A stretch of DNA of 64,000 nucleotides, from NCBI GenBank assembly GCA_026419785.1, contig JAODTK010002510.1:62001-126000 (forward strand), in the 5' to 3' direction. The notes under the pieces were generated by a model. That model made no database searches. It saw only the letters and a list, made by a program, of their open reading frames with translations, and was not told where the DNA came from. Both the position numbers and the translations under genes were made by a program. Positions 47,440-59,784 of the stretch are shown here, piece by piece. Origin of the DNA: Sclerodactyla briareus. Lineage: Eukaryota > Echinodermata > Holothuroidea > Dendrochirotida > Sclerodactylidae. How positions within the stretch are numbered: the first letter of the stretch is position 1; each line of letters begins with the position of its first letter.

Positions 47440-48540
47440 TGCTACGGAACAAATGGACACCGTGTTAAATGTTGTCCAGGCTGATGAAACCTAGTGCGCC
47501 GACCTACATTGTAAAATTGTCCTAGTGAAAGGCGTCCCGCATATTTCCGATCTTGATATTTCAATTTTCAAGGATGATGGTCACGAACTTGGGATAGTGA
47601 AAAGAGATGGCAATAGCTAGAAGGCCCGGGAGACATGGAAGGTGGAAGCAAGAACCAGTACTGACGAAGAATACTTTCGACCAGAACAAAAGTGATATCG
47701 CAAATTGACCAAGGAAGCGGAATCTTTTGTGCCAATACCCCCGTGACCACCACCCCCAGCACGTTCTTATTTTCTTCCGGGCTCTAGTTTTGGTGCTGAC
47801 GATATTTTTTAGATGCACTCAAAGCACTACTTGGAAGCATGCCAAACATTTCCCAAAGCATGCAGGTGGAACGCAAATAATTTCCGGAGCGGTCTAGAAG
47901 TTCAAGTGTCCGAATTGCACTCAGTTGCATGCAACTGCCCTGGCTGCAAATGCCATCAATTCAGAGGATCACAGTCTAGCCTCAAGACTATGTGGCAACT
48001 AGGTAAACAGATCATTTTGGAACGGAAGGGTGGCTTATGGATGCTATTTCGAACCAAATGCACCAAGATACTATGATATGATCTGAAAAATCGAGCTAGG
48101 GATTTGAAGCAATAGGAAAGGAGTGACCTCTAACATATTCAATGCATTGCACACGTTTTGTTGGTTGCCCCAAACAATGGGACCCAAAACTTACCGATCC
48201 GCGCCCAATAGTAATAGTGTCCTCGCCCCTTAGTAGGCCTACTGAACATGTATTGCGAGGAAATTCGCAAAAGGCAGGGAAGGCAACATTTCGAGATTCG
48301 TGGCAATTTCAATCTCTTTGACATGGCCCACCATTGTTCATGTCGAAAAAAAAAGGCAGCGGCTCTAGTACTGTATCAGCTCTTAAAATATGTCAGGAAG
48401 AGAAATTCCCTGCCATCGTGGTGTCCAAAAGTCAATTTGAATCTCTGTTTTTTGAATGTCCAGCGAGGGATACCGTAGTAGTTTTTCCGGTTGTCAATGA
48501 TCCCATAGGAAAAGGTCGACTTCTCTATCATGTATGATTA
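47440..48540 (+). pseudogene. coding-like block of unknown function, broken
   Basis: Three stretches on + look protein-like. The first is EQMDTVLNVVQADET then KIVLVKGVPHISDLDISIF and KDDGHELGIVKRDGNS (47455-47628). The second, 47813-48076, is an 87-codon frame with a cysteine cluster, CNCPGCKCHQF. The third, 48248-48537, switches frame at an A-run near 48338-48352 and ends KICQEEKFPAIVVSKSQFES then FFECPARDTVVVFPVVNDPI before a stop at about 48535. I do not recognise the family. It could be an old gene, exons of one, or a transposon protein. Confidence 0.3.
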
Positions 48541-49300
48541 CGTAATAGCCTGAGAGCGCGTCCCTGTATAGTAGTCCCTTGTTTGTATTAGTGGGCGGCG
48601 TGGGTGTGTAGTATTGGTATGTAAAGCTTAGTACGTATCGCGTTTTGAGCACAGTTTTTTGTTCTCCCGTGTGAAAATTTGAGTAGTCGTAATTACAACT
48701 TTACACGAACGGCAGTTTTGAAAGAGGGTCAAGTTGGGCCGCGTAAGTTGCCTTTTGCTGATAATTATCACTCTCCTGACTAGGTTTTTAGTCACCGACG
48801 TGGGCCGTCTGGTCCTAAGTGGGATATTGGAGTCAGTTTGTGGAGCATATTGCCCTTGGTGGAATAGTCGGACGTACCCGGTCCGAGCCTAGCTGTTAAC
48901 CTGTTGCTGTCATAACGACCCTAAGAGCAAGTTATTGGGCTCCCACCATGAGGCCGGGATCGGAGTTCTCTGGTCCCAGGCAGGGGCGTGAATGCGGGGG
49001 AGGGGGGTGGGGTGTCGGTCTCGTGCGACAAAAAGTCGTTCTCCGCTCGAGTTAGGTGACAATTAATTGACTTATAGCCATGACCTAGTATTTCTACTAA
49101 GTCAGAGGTTGCCTCTCCTGATGACTGTTACCAATAACTTCGGCATCGAGTGAGAGAAGTTTCTCTAAGCCTAAATTAGTGAAGACGTTTTTAACGTTCT
49201 GTCATGGGCAAGGACCGACTGCGGACTATTGACACTGTTGTAAGCGTGTCTCACCGATAACATTGACTCGGATTGCAATTGTTCTCGGTGGCAACTTGCT
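48541..49300. other. unassigned sequence
   Basis: No gene is seen. GGCAGGGGCGTGAATGCGGG near 48981 is followed by a G-rich run, weakly like a hAT terminus. Confidence 0.35.
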
Positions 49301-49306
49301 TAAGTT

Positions 49307-50766
49307 CAGGGGCGGCGGTAGGATTTTGTTTGGAGGGGCAATTGTCATGTACTGCATGGAGTGAGGGGTCTCAAGGGGAAGGGTGTCCCCCTCCCCTTGA
49401 TTTTTTTTTTCCATAATCACTAAACTTCGATTAGATGGCTATTTGGTGTTATACAACTCCACATTGCACGCCAAAGAGTGCTACTGTCTCTGAATTTCAG
49501 AATTGAAAAAAAGGTTTCACAAATAATTTCAGCTTCATGGCGCCGTGCACACCCTTGCTTGTGTAAATTCGAAGCTTCCATTTCATCTGGAATCAGTAAT
49601 AATGCCTAAACGAATACTGTGGGTCGAACTGATGAAAAATAAACCGATAAAAAACGTAATGATAAACCCAGGCAGATCATGAAATTCAAATTCGCACAAT
49701 TTTTTTAGCCTTTGTTTCAATTTCCGTAAAACACTGAACACCAACAGTAACCTCTTTGACATCTAGCCCCAGACCGGCCGGTTTAGCTTTAGGGGCGAGC
49801 GCACTTACTGCTGATTTCAGCAATGTCTAGGATTCCAACTGAAAAATTCTTTCTCCTTTTCTTCCGTTACCATCAGCTAAGGACGCCAGTCGAGACTGAC
49901 CCTGCATGGCATTTCTCAAGTAGAATTCAACCTTCTAACACAGGATATCATCTCTCTGCGGCAGCGGAATTATATCGGAAGTGTCCAATAACTCCGTAAG
50001 AGATTGCAGGTAGGAAAATATCTCGCAGTTGTTAGATCGACCTGGGCAGTTGTTCCGTGTTCCTCATTTTTGAGGATTTCTTTGGGCGTTTTGTAGTGCT
50101 TTTTTGTTTTCTCATGTTGGTCAGTAGATTTTGCCTATGCTTCTTCATTTGAAGTTTGATGTTGAAGAAGCTCCGGCAAGTCAAAAATAGTTTTATTTAG
50201 GTTATGGCTGACTATGACTGACAAAATTAAAGTTAAAGCTAGCTTCACAGAACATTCAACTTCCAATAGTCTTACTATATTTTTCAAGGCCCGGAAAACA
50301 CAATTAGGGCCTATTCAGCGCATCGAGAGCGGAGAAAGAAGAGCGGATTTAGGCCAGTTCCACAGAATTCCTTATTATATATTGTTCTTGACTGTAACAA
50401 ACACCGTAAAAAATAAATTTACTAATTAGCCTTGGTCCACTTTCCATAAATTACTTTTCCGGGACATTCGTAAGTATTATCCCACCAGGCTAACATTTGG
50501 TAAACCGGATGGGTAATGGCATACAGCTCCATCTATTCAGTATTGGTGTGTGAGTGACTAAACACGTCCAAGATTTCATTAGTGAGAAGTGGATGTGTGT
50601 GTTTCGAATTTACGCAGACAAAATAATTTCATCTCGGGAATGAAGTGGTATGTGCCGACCATCTAAACACTCCTTAATTTGAAAATTGTCAATTCAGAAC
50701 ATGTCTTTTTTTTTGGGGGGGTGGGGGCAATTGCCCCCTCTTGCCCTATGACCAAGCCCGCCACTT
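49307..50766. mobile_element. probable second hAT-like element, non-autonomous
   Basis: 1460 bp. The left end begins CAGGGGCGGCGGTAGGATTT, with GGAGGGGCAATTG about 25 bp in. The reverse complement of the right end begins AAGTGGCGGGCTTGGTCATA and has GAGGGGGCAATTG at the same distance. The flanks are CTTAAGTT on the left and CTAAGTTT on the right, an 8-bp duplication with one base slipped. The interior has no recognisable transposase. Ends and duplication are imperfect, so the pairing is probable, not proven. Confidence 0.5.
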
Positions 50767-51105
50767 CTAAGTTTGGTCGTCTATCAGTGGGTTTGATCGG
50801 GGGTCACCGATCGGAGGTCGGCGTAAATAGGCAGCTTTTTCCCCACAATAATGTATGTGGATATATACGGAAGTGCATTGGGTTGTGTTCCCCTAATTTG
50901 CCTGTCCAACGCATGTTTGAATCGTTTCTAATTGGTACAAAAATCCAATTGTAGTGTATTTGTTGGCAATGTGCATTCTGGGAATTCCTGGTAGTAAGAC
51001 AGACCCAATTGAAAAAAAAGAAAGACTCGTTTCCACCTCACATTGATCCATAAATTCCGATATATTCGTACCCACCTTTAAACTACATTCGAAATCTCGT
51101 ACATG

Positions 51106-51150
51106 CAGGGGTGGCGCCCAGCGGGAGCAGTGCCCCCCCCCCTCCCCCCG
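51106..51150. mobile_element. solo hAT-like terminus
   Basis: CAGGGGTGGCGCCCAGCGGG is followed by a poly(C) stretch, resembling the C/G-rich ends of the hAT-like elements at 39076 and 49307. No matching opposite end or duplication was found. Confidence 0.35.
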
Positions 51151-54100
51151 TCAGAGAAGCAAGCGGAGAAAAACGTCGGGAATAAAGTATGAAAAAAATG
51201 TGGCGTTGCGCACGTTCGAGGAGGCAAAAATTGATTAAACTATGATTGACATGTGGGTCCAGTTCCAGCCCCATCGGACAATTTATTAAATATCGGTAAT
51301 CACTTTGGGCTATGCAAGATGATTGCGAATGCCATTCTCCTCAGTTTTCCATGTAGCAGTCTCATTATGGTGAATTTATGTTTCAACACTTTGAAAAATC
51401 AACGTGTCCTAACTCACATCCACGTACAGCAATCTAGTAATAAATTAATAGTACAATATGAGTGCACAGGTTTATTCATGTAGTCGGGTTTCAGACCGTT
51501 TTAACACAAATTATCTTAACACACACACAACAGTTACGTAGTCGGGAAAAATCCTGTTGGGCAGAAAAATGAAAATTTTAATAAGTAATTCATGCTTGAA
51601 TATCGTACTAGGATAGCACCATTTTTTGCGTCTGAAGGGTTTCAGGTTTTGCCTCCCTTTAAACCCTTCCCCAGACCTGTCTATCACTAACGAAAACGAT
51701 TGGTCACCCCGTCGGGGACCCAGAGCAACCTCCCACGACCGCATGGCGCGCGCTGGTAGGGCCTACGATACCGTAAACGAATCGGTCCCACGAAATTCTT
51801 GTCCTCAAAATGATTCACACCCCCCCCCCTGGAATTTAATGTATATACGCCCCGGTGCCCCAGGACAAGACGTGTTTCCGCTGAGCATAGGGCGGTGTTG
51901 GCCGTTTCCTCCTCAAACCGTTAGTGTAGATGTCCATCTTGAGGTTTGAGATCTACGGATCACGGTCCTCGTACCCTATTGAACCTGAGATATCGAACAG
52001 ATAATACATGTTACTAGGGAAACACTCCAAAATTTTGAGACCCGAATTAGAATTTTTTATTACGCTAACAGACACTCAGTAATATCACCCATGTACGACA
52101 CTTGTTGTAGGTTGTAAACGATATATTATGGTTCAATTATGCCTAAGATTTTTGACAAATGGATTTCAGATTCAGTAAATTATAAAGGCAATTTAGTAGA
52201 TAGTTTGCAAGAAAGTATAATGATATGACACTTTGGGTCAGTAGATAATATTGATCATATAAGAATATCATAACAGGAATTAGATAATTGGATAATATTA
52301 ATATAAGTACAAGAATCTCATCTTGCCGTAGCTGCCACGAAGACGTATTTTTAAGCTTTTGCGTAAATGAATAATTTATGAGTAAGTTTGCGTCGCTGTA
52401 ACAGGTGGTATAAGTTCGTGATGTCTCACAATCGTTTAATTATCAACGGAATTATTGTCATAAATTAGGTACAGAAGCCCAAATAGTATATTCCATCGTC
52501 TTTGTATTTATTTCCTGTGAGCAGTTTGCTAGAAGTGCCCCATACCCAGAAGGGATTGGATTGGTTGAACCATTTTTCAAGTCGGGTGTATTCTGGCAAA
52601 TTTCCCAGAATACATTTGACAATGAGGCCTAGTTGCTCCAGATTCCCCGAGTATCATATGACTACTGATTCTTGTTTGGATAGGCTGATTCCGCTTTCAA
52701 AAGGGTCGATTATTTCTCTGGAGGCTTGGTTGATTGGGTTGATTCATTTGTCGATCGGTTGATTCTAATTTGTCACGTTTCGCGCTCCCGTACCTTCCGT
52801 CAAATAGTCGTATATATATCAACAATGTGAATTGTAAAGTGTAAAATGAATCGTGAACCGTGAAATAACTTCGACGTAAAGTAGCTCAACCAGTGATCAC
52901 AACACATTGATTGCCAGAATGATTTAGTATCCGTCAGGAGAAGCTTAAGTTGTAGAAGTTACTTATCATGGCTTACTCGGGTAGTTTATTTTAAATATTT
53001 TGTTGGAGCGTGTGCTGCGGTCCCTGTAGTTATACTAGGACAATGGAAGAATGTTCATGACGTCACGAAAAACGCAGTATCAACACCGACGGTCGGTGAA
53101 AGCGGTAGGTTGTAACAACAGTCCTCGCAACAGGAACTACTAGGGTCTACACTGAGCTAATCTATCTTTCAGTAGTTATTAAGCCTATATAAGCCTAGTT
53201 TCCTAATGACCGAGCTGAAAAGACACATATGGGGAAAATGGGAAACTTCAACGGTGTTCCATAGAGCCCCAATGACTATATATAGTGACCCGGACTTTGA
53301 CCTCATTTGACCTTTTGACGTTATTTGCTCTAACACCTTGTGACCTTCTAGGTCAGTTCTTTGTGACGACCAGACTCGTCTTAAAACACCTCTATCACAC
53401 GCTTATCTCCAGTTATGTCCTCGGTAAGAGGGTGAAACAGGAAAATGCTGATGATGAATTGGTATGTTCGACCTTATCGGCACTTGAAACCATTTTTGAG
53501 GGACAACCTTAAAGGGAAGTTCTGTCTTCTGGGTGGCTCCACTAGACCCAAGTTTTTCGATGGTTACACACAATGTCCCAGATTACCAGAAGTGGACATT
53601 TCAGCACTGCAGTTTATCAAAACAGTTCACATAAATCTTCCACTGTGTTTCTATAGTGTACCATATTGCCGGCTTACTTGTGATGTTTGTTGTTTGTTTT
53701 GTACGCAATTTCCAGTTGAATACATGTAAATATACTTGAGGTGTATACTAAGCCCCAAAGTTCCTTGTTCCTCGCTCCATCAGTATTATGGCACACTGGA
53801 CTTCTTTTATCTAGGTGGACTTTTGAACGAAACTGTTCATTTGTTCGCCCACAAGCCTCTGGTACGACTTCCTGTTGCTAAGTGGAGAGGCTGGCACGAT
53901 CCTGCCCGAAGGGGGAAGCATACATGAAACCTATTTCTCCACTCCAACAAAGCCAACCCCTCTCCCTCCCTCATACCCCTTGTCTTTCTCGTTGAAAAGC
54001 CGGTCGGGTAATAATTGTGAAATATTAAAGGAATTTCTCAAATAAATCTTCTTCGGAATGGAAAATGAGAGGGAGGCCTCCGTGTAGGGCACCTTCCCCT

Positions 54101-54265
54101 CCTCCTTCCCCTTTGGGCAAATCCTGAGGCCCCCTTGTTAGATGGGTGAATCCTCCATGTTTAGAGTAAATTGTTGTCTGCCGTTGCGAATGTGCCAACA
54201 TTAGGCCAAATTATATTGGCAACATAGATTGTGTTGTTTCGTTCTGTTATATTATTATTATCTGT
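51151..54265. other. unassigned sequence
   Basis: No gene or repeat family recognised. There is a C run at 51820-51830, and AT-rich sequence at 52030-52480 has no open frames. Short frames at 53285-53927 lack motifs. Confidence 0.4.
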
Positions 54266-54270
54266 TGTTG

Positions 54271-54694
54271 TTAAGGGCAATTCCAGCAAAATATTCAAAT
54301 GTCATCGATCGGCCATCGTAAAATCATGCCATCAAACTTTGTTCATGTTCATCGCCATGTCGGTTTATAACTTAAAAGAATTTTTTAAATGATTAATTTT
54401 TCAATCGCAAGTTGGCAATTTTGCAAATTGGCCCATTATTGATGACGTCATATCTACCAATTTCAAGGAAAAGATTAAGACATATACCTTAACTTTTCCC
54501 TTATGATTGGGAGATATGACATCATAAAAAGGTTGCCAGCTTTGTCAAATCACCAAATTATGAATTTTGAGAATCATATCATCCCAACCGAACATGCTAT
54601 GAACTAGAACAAAGTGACATTTGTATGATTTTTTTTCTCTCTTCCGCATCATCTACAAAACAAACAGAGGATCATTGGCTGACTTTGCCTTTAA
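54271..54694. mobile_element. long palindromic (foldback) MITE flanked by TTAA
   Basis: TTAA at 54271-54274 and at 54691-54694 flank a 416-bp body. The ends are inverted: GGGCAATTCCAGC at the left against AGGCAAAGTCAGCC at the right, reverse-complemented. A second, stronger inverted pair lies around the centre near 54485. The left strand reads GATGACGTCATATCTACCAA then CAAGGAAAAGATTAAG. The right arm is its reverse complement with few changes. TTAA duplications are typical of piggyBac and Kolobok elements, but the termini do not settle the superfamily. No coding capacity. Confidence 0.7.
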
Positions 54695-56420
54695 TAATGA
54701 ATGGAAATACCTTCTATGTAGGAGCCTTATAGAATAACGGACTTCATGAAAAGCATCCAATTTTTTAAAATTTTCCCATTGCAGATTCACCCACTTCTGT
54801 ATTCTCCTGCGGCATGACGAATCTTTTTGAGACCATTTTCATTTCGGTCCATGAGACTTCATCTTGAAGCAATGTTGACCTCTTCTTATTATTGCAAATT
54901 TGGACACTCTCAATTTGGACACTCCAAATAAACTCATTGCTGGAGAGGAGGCCCGGTTTGGCACTCACCACCCCCCGCCAGTTCCTATGTCTAGTTTCCT
55001 TTGCCGAGGCACTCAAGGGATGTTTCCGTACTCGAATGCGGGGGTGAGGCTCTCGGATAGATTGCTTGAACTTTTCGAGAGAGGGCGAACAATATCGCCA
55101 TTGAAAGATACATATTGTTACCTTTCATTCTCGTCAAAGTGAAAACAGAACTGTTAGCCGAAGAATCAGCTGACTACTCTTTTCAACTGCGAATCTCAGT
55201 TGAACGGCACTAGGTGGTACATTTTGCAACCGGGCACCACAATGGCGTATGATAGATCACACACCTTAACGGGGGGCACCAGGGTTCGCGGAGGTACTTA
55301 CAAAACACCGGAGTGCAAGCTAGCGTGCTGCACCATATTGAATCCCCAACACTTACTCAGTCTCGCCATGAGAGTGCTCAACCATGCGCGATGCGTATGC
55401 TTGCGCAACCACTGCAATAGGGAGCTATGGCATTCAAACTGTGGGACGGATATGTTACCGCTCCCCATGATCCATTCAGTACCGTTACAAATATATAAAC
55501 AAAACTGATATAGGTCCGTACTGAACAGAGCTTCGAGCAGCCATGAGATACAAAATTCCACATTGCTACAAAATGCCCGAGTGCTCAAACGCAAAAGAGC
55601 GAAGTATACGTACTGCTCTCTATTGATATGAATAAACAATACACAATCCGCTATATACATATAGAGAGTGTTAAACCAAGCGTGATGCGACTGGCTCGCA
55701 ACAACACAGTGAACTATCAAATTATGATCAACTCCATGGTGCTTTCAAATTACTCGATGTTATTATCATTTATCAAACCCAAAAAATATCTCGCTTTTTT
55801 CAAAACCCTCCAACAGAGGTGGTTGAAACAGCTAAAACAGGCTGTGATTTTGGTATGTTTTGTAAATCGGATTGAACTTTTACTTTTGGATTCTGCGCCG
55901 ATATAAGCATCAGTGTAAAATATATATGTAATAATATAAACACTTCATAGCACAAAAACAATTCTCGAATCGCGAACCCACTAGTCGTATTTGCATAAGT
56001 GTAGCCTTTTCGCGAATATTATACTTACTCAAGTTAATACGCTACAAGTAACTTCTTGAACTTATTTATTTATTAACGACCACTACGCATCCTTTGTAAC
56101 CTGGCTGAGCAATGAAGTATAGTTGGAAGAAGTGTATGAATACTAGTATACTACATGAATAACATACTCTATTAGTGAGACGCTTTTCCTCCGGTTTCAC
56201 AAAGTGGCACCTGTTCGGCTGGTCCGTTAATTTTGTGGAATCGATTGCTGCTACGATTGGGTGGAACAGGGAGGAATATGGATTCCTTATCCATGACGGG
56301 AAAACTCTTACCTAATAGGTCAGATACCAGCTACTGTGTTGTTACACTATAGTGCCTATGACTATCTTCATGTGGTCTCTCTCCTCCTCCTTAGTTTTCT
56401 CTCTTTCATCCTACATTAAA
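54695..56420. other. unassigned, with an internal direct repeat
   Basis: A diverged direct repeat of about 60 bp links 55366-55430 (GAGAGTGCTCAACCATGCGC) and 55665-55725 (GAGAGTGTTAAACCAAGCGT). The minus-strand frame that spans both (55298-55720, 140 codons) therefore repeats part of itself and matches nothing known. Confidence 0.35.
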
Positions 56421-56421
56421 G

Positions 56422-57072
56422 CCGCGTTACATGCACGCGGCGGGCGGGCGGGCGCCGGGCGTTGGAAGACTTCGTTTCCATGCAGCGGGCGGGCGGGCGT
56501 TTTATCGAGTCACGCACCTCTTATCACTTTTCGTGTGTATATGCGCTATATAAGAACCGATGTAGCCTACTATTATTATACTGTTATTATTATTATTATT
56601 ATTATATTATTATATTATTATTATTATTGTTATTATTATTATTATGATTATTATTATTACTATTATTACTATTATTATTAGATTTTTCAAACACCCGGAC
56701 GCATACTAGTGTTTAAACCTAACACCCTTTCCTGGTCTGTCAAATAGGTGTCCTGGTCTTAAAAGTAGAGAAATCTGTATAATCTCAGCCCTAGTGTTTT
56801 GAACAGTTATGAATGTGTTTTGGAACACATTTGAAATAAACCGTGACCTCGGTACTCTCCATTATCGGGCTACGAGCCGGTAAGATTGCAGGGAATCCCC
56901 GGAAATCGATTACGAAATACCACGCGAACAACGCGGGCGGGGGGCTGAAAAATCGCTACGTACCGATTCGAGAACACGCCGCCCGCCCGCCCGCGTGCAT
57001 GGAAACGGCGTCATTAAAATAACGATGAACGATTTTTAGACGCCCGCCCGCGTGCATGGGAACGCCGTTTTG
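56422..57072 (+). mobile_element. GC-rich TIR element, tandem unit 1
   Basis: The unit begins CCGCGTTACATGCACGCGGC and a second G-rich block (CATGCAGCGGGCGGGCGGGC) follows about 50 bp later. Shared landmarks come next: ATCGAGTCACGCACCTCTTA, TATGCGCTATATAAGAACCG, an (ATT)n array (56571-56690), ACTAGTGTTTAAACC, CGAGCCGGTAAGATTGCAGG and ATCGATTACGAAATACCACG. It closes with two C-rich blocks and GTGCATGGGAACGCCGTTTTG. It is the reverse orientation of the solo copy at 26144-26866. Confidence 0.75.
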
Positions 57073-57293
57073 CCGCGTTCCATGCACGCGGGCGGGCGGG
57101 CGGGCGTTTGTGAAGACTCGTTTCATGCCACGCGGGCGGGCGGGCGGGCGTTTTATCGAGTCACGCACCTCTTCTCACTTTTCGTGTGTATATGCGCTAT
57201 ATAAGAACCGATGTAGCCTACTATTATATTATTATTATTATTATTAATTATTATTATTATTATTATTATTATATTATTATTATTATATTATTA

Positions 57294-57328
<35 letters not shown>

Positions 57329-57717
57329 TATTATTATTATTACGCATACTAGTGTTTAAACCTAAACACCCCGGTGGTTCTGGCAAATAGGGTTGGTCTT
57401 AAAAGAGAGAAAATCTGTTAAAAATCTCATCCCTAGTGTTGAAACAGTTATGCATGTGTTTGAGAACATTTGACATAAAAACTGACGAGTGATACTTCGC
57501 CATTTGGCTACGAGCGGTAAGGATGGCAGGCGAATTCCCCGCCCGGCAACTATTAGAAATACCACGCGGACTCGAGGGCGGGCGGAAAAAAATCGCTACA
57601 TGACCGATTCGAGAAAACGCCCGCCCGCCCGCCCGCGTGCATGGAAACGGCTTCATGAAAAGAACGATGAGCGATTTTTGACGCCCGCCCGCCCGCGTGC
57701 ATGGGAACGCCGTTTTG
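57073..57717 (+). mobile_element. GC-rich TIR element, tandem unit 2
   Basis: The unit starts CCGCGTTCCATGCACGCGGG directly after the TTTTG that closes unit 1 and has the same order of landmarks. The (ATT)n array is at 57222-57345. It ends with the same junction, GGAACGCCGTTTTG, immediately before unit 3, so units 1-3 are head to tail without spacer DNA. Confidence 0.75.
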
Positions 57718-57930
57718 CCGCGTTCCATGCACGCGGGCGGGCGGGCGGGCGGGCGGGCGGGCGGGCGGGCGTTTTGGAGACTCGTTTCCATGCACGCGGG
57801 CGGGCGGGCGTTTTATCGAGTCACGCACCTCTTCTCACTTTTCGTGTGTATATGCGCTATATAAGAACCGATGTGCGCCCCATACTATTATGATTGACTG
57901 TATTATTATTATATTATATTATTATTATTA

Positions 57931-57968
<38 letters not shown>

Positions 57969-58570
57969 GATTATTATTATTATTATTATTATTATTATAA
58001 AAAAAACGGACGGCATACTAGGTTTAAACCTCAAACCGTTGTCATTTTCTGAAAACCATTGTTCTAAATGTCAACGATTAAGGCCCACTATTAAAACTTC
58101 ACAATTTACAGGTTTTGGAGATTTAATTAGCAAAAACTTGACATATCAATGGTTTAAACATGTAAATATGGTTCAAATAGGTGTCTGGCCGGTGAATATA
58201 AACACCTGGAGAAAATCTCAGCCCTAGTGTTGTAACAGTTTAATTATGAATGTTGTGGGAAATATTTGACCTAAAATGTCCTCTATACATTCATTATCGG
58301 CTACAAGCCGGTAAGATTGAGGGAATTCCCCGGAAATCGATTACGAAATACCACGCGGACACGCGGGGGTGGGGGGGGGGTGGGTGGGGGGGTGGGGGGG
58401 GGTGGGGGGGGGGGGGCGGGGCGGAAAAAAAAATCGCTACAACCTGGCCGATTCGAGAAAACGCCCGCCCGCCCGCCCGCGTGCGTGGAACGGCTCCATT
58501 GAAATAACGATGAGCGATTTTTGACGCCCGCCCGCCCGCCCGCCCGCCCGTGAATGGAAACGCGGCCTTT
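57718..58570 (+). mobile_element. GC-rich TIR element, tandem unit 3
   Basis: Same layout as units 1 and 2, but longer. The (ATT)n array is at 57900-57996. Unit 3 keeps a middle section (about 58060-58210: TTAAGGCCCACTATTAAAAC, TGTCTGGCCGGTGAAT) that is missing from units 1-2 but present inverted in the solo copy near 26450-26640. A poly(G) tract at 58369-58420 replaces part of a G-rich block. The unit ends GGAAACGCGGCCTTTG. Confidence 0.75.
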
Positions 58571-59780
58571 GTAGACAGACCGCTACTTCTGATTGCCCAG
58601 GGTTCAAATATACCGAGTACCCTATATTTCATAAATACCTTTATTGGTTCCTGCATTCTGAATGGTCAAACATTTCATTCGAGACCATGTTCGAATCGCC
58701 ATTCGAACCCTCTCTATTTTGCATAGAGAAAATTGGGAGAATTTCTGATTATCTAATCAGGGGGGGGGGGGGGGGGGGGGGGATCTGATTTGTTAGCTGG
58801 TGGCAACCCATAGTTCCCATGTGCAAGCCAGCACACAATGTGAACTTGAAAAACAAATTAGCCTTTGTTTTGGATCGTTGCTATGGTGATACATTGTGAA
58901 GTCTACAGCAGCATTCATTATAAGAAACACTCATTCAGTCTACATAGCGCAGCGCTCACACCGAACACTCTACGTGTAAACAAAAATGATACCGCCGTAA
59001 ATACGTGCGTGGGTATTGTTACAGTGCCCCGACATAGGCCTAATAACTACACAAACCCAGCCGCCTGGCTCAACAAGATACAGCTATGCAAAACGCTCAT
59101 CTCTCGAAATTTTCGGCTAACACAGCATACACGCAACTAACCTAGTACGATGGTTAAAAATATAGTCCGGAAATCGAACAATAGCTGTGGCAACGGAAAT
59201 CGTTTGGAATTGTATCAAGTAGCCTCGAAATACGGTTAATGTTGCGGTGGGGTCACTGACATGCGTAGGTGTGATACAGTTGCTCTCAAAGTTACAAACA
59301 TAATAGGCTACACAAGTACACAGCTCGTCGGTTTTCGAAGTGAGTAACTTTGAAAAATCATGAAAAATAATCCTTTATCGATCAGAGGTGACCTGTTATG
59401 TCTGGGATATCAAACATGCGAGGTGTTATAACACCATTTTGTGTGTTGGGTATGTGTTTTGTTGTTTTGTAACAATGATAGGTGTCTTCTAATTGTGATA
59501 AAGCTGCACCGTCGGTTCAAGTTTCTTCCAGAAAGGTCCAGTACATAGGTCAGTTCTAAGTTTAGCGCAAGCAAAACAGTGTAGAAAACTGCAGCATGGA
59601 TTACGCGTACGTTTGTGTAACTATGCGTGGAGGAGCACTATAGTCTATGATTCGTTTTAGGTGACTCTGATATGTAATTCGCCATTATGATGTTGTCACT
59701 GACCCGATTAGGAGAATGTTATTGAACAACAGAAATTGCACTTAAAAAGTCTTTTTTCGAGTCGTTTATACTTATCGAGT
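58571..59780. other. unassigned, with poly(G) tract
   Basis: A poly(G) run of about 22 bases lies at 58760-58782. A 91-codon + frame (58865-59140) has no recognised motif. No gene supported. Confidence 0.4.
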
Positions 59781-59784
59781 TGTT

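Noticed and set aside
57399-57893. 130-codon open frames on both strands rich in ARPPARPPA or RAGGRAGG
   Set aside because: They are translations of the tandem CGGG/CCCG blocks and not proteins.
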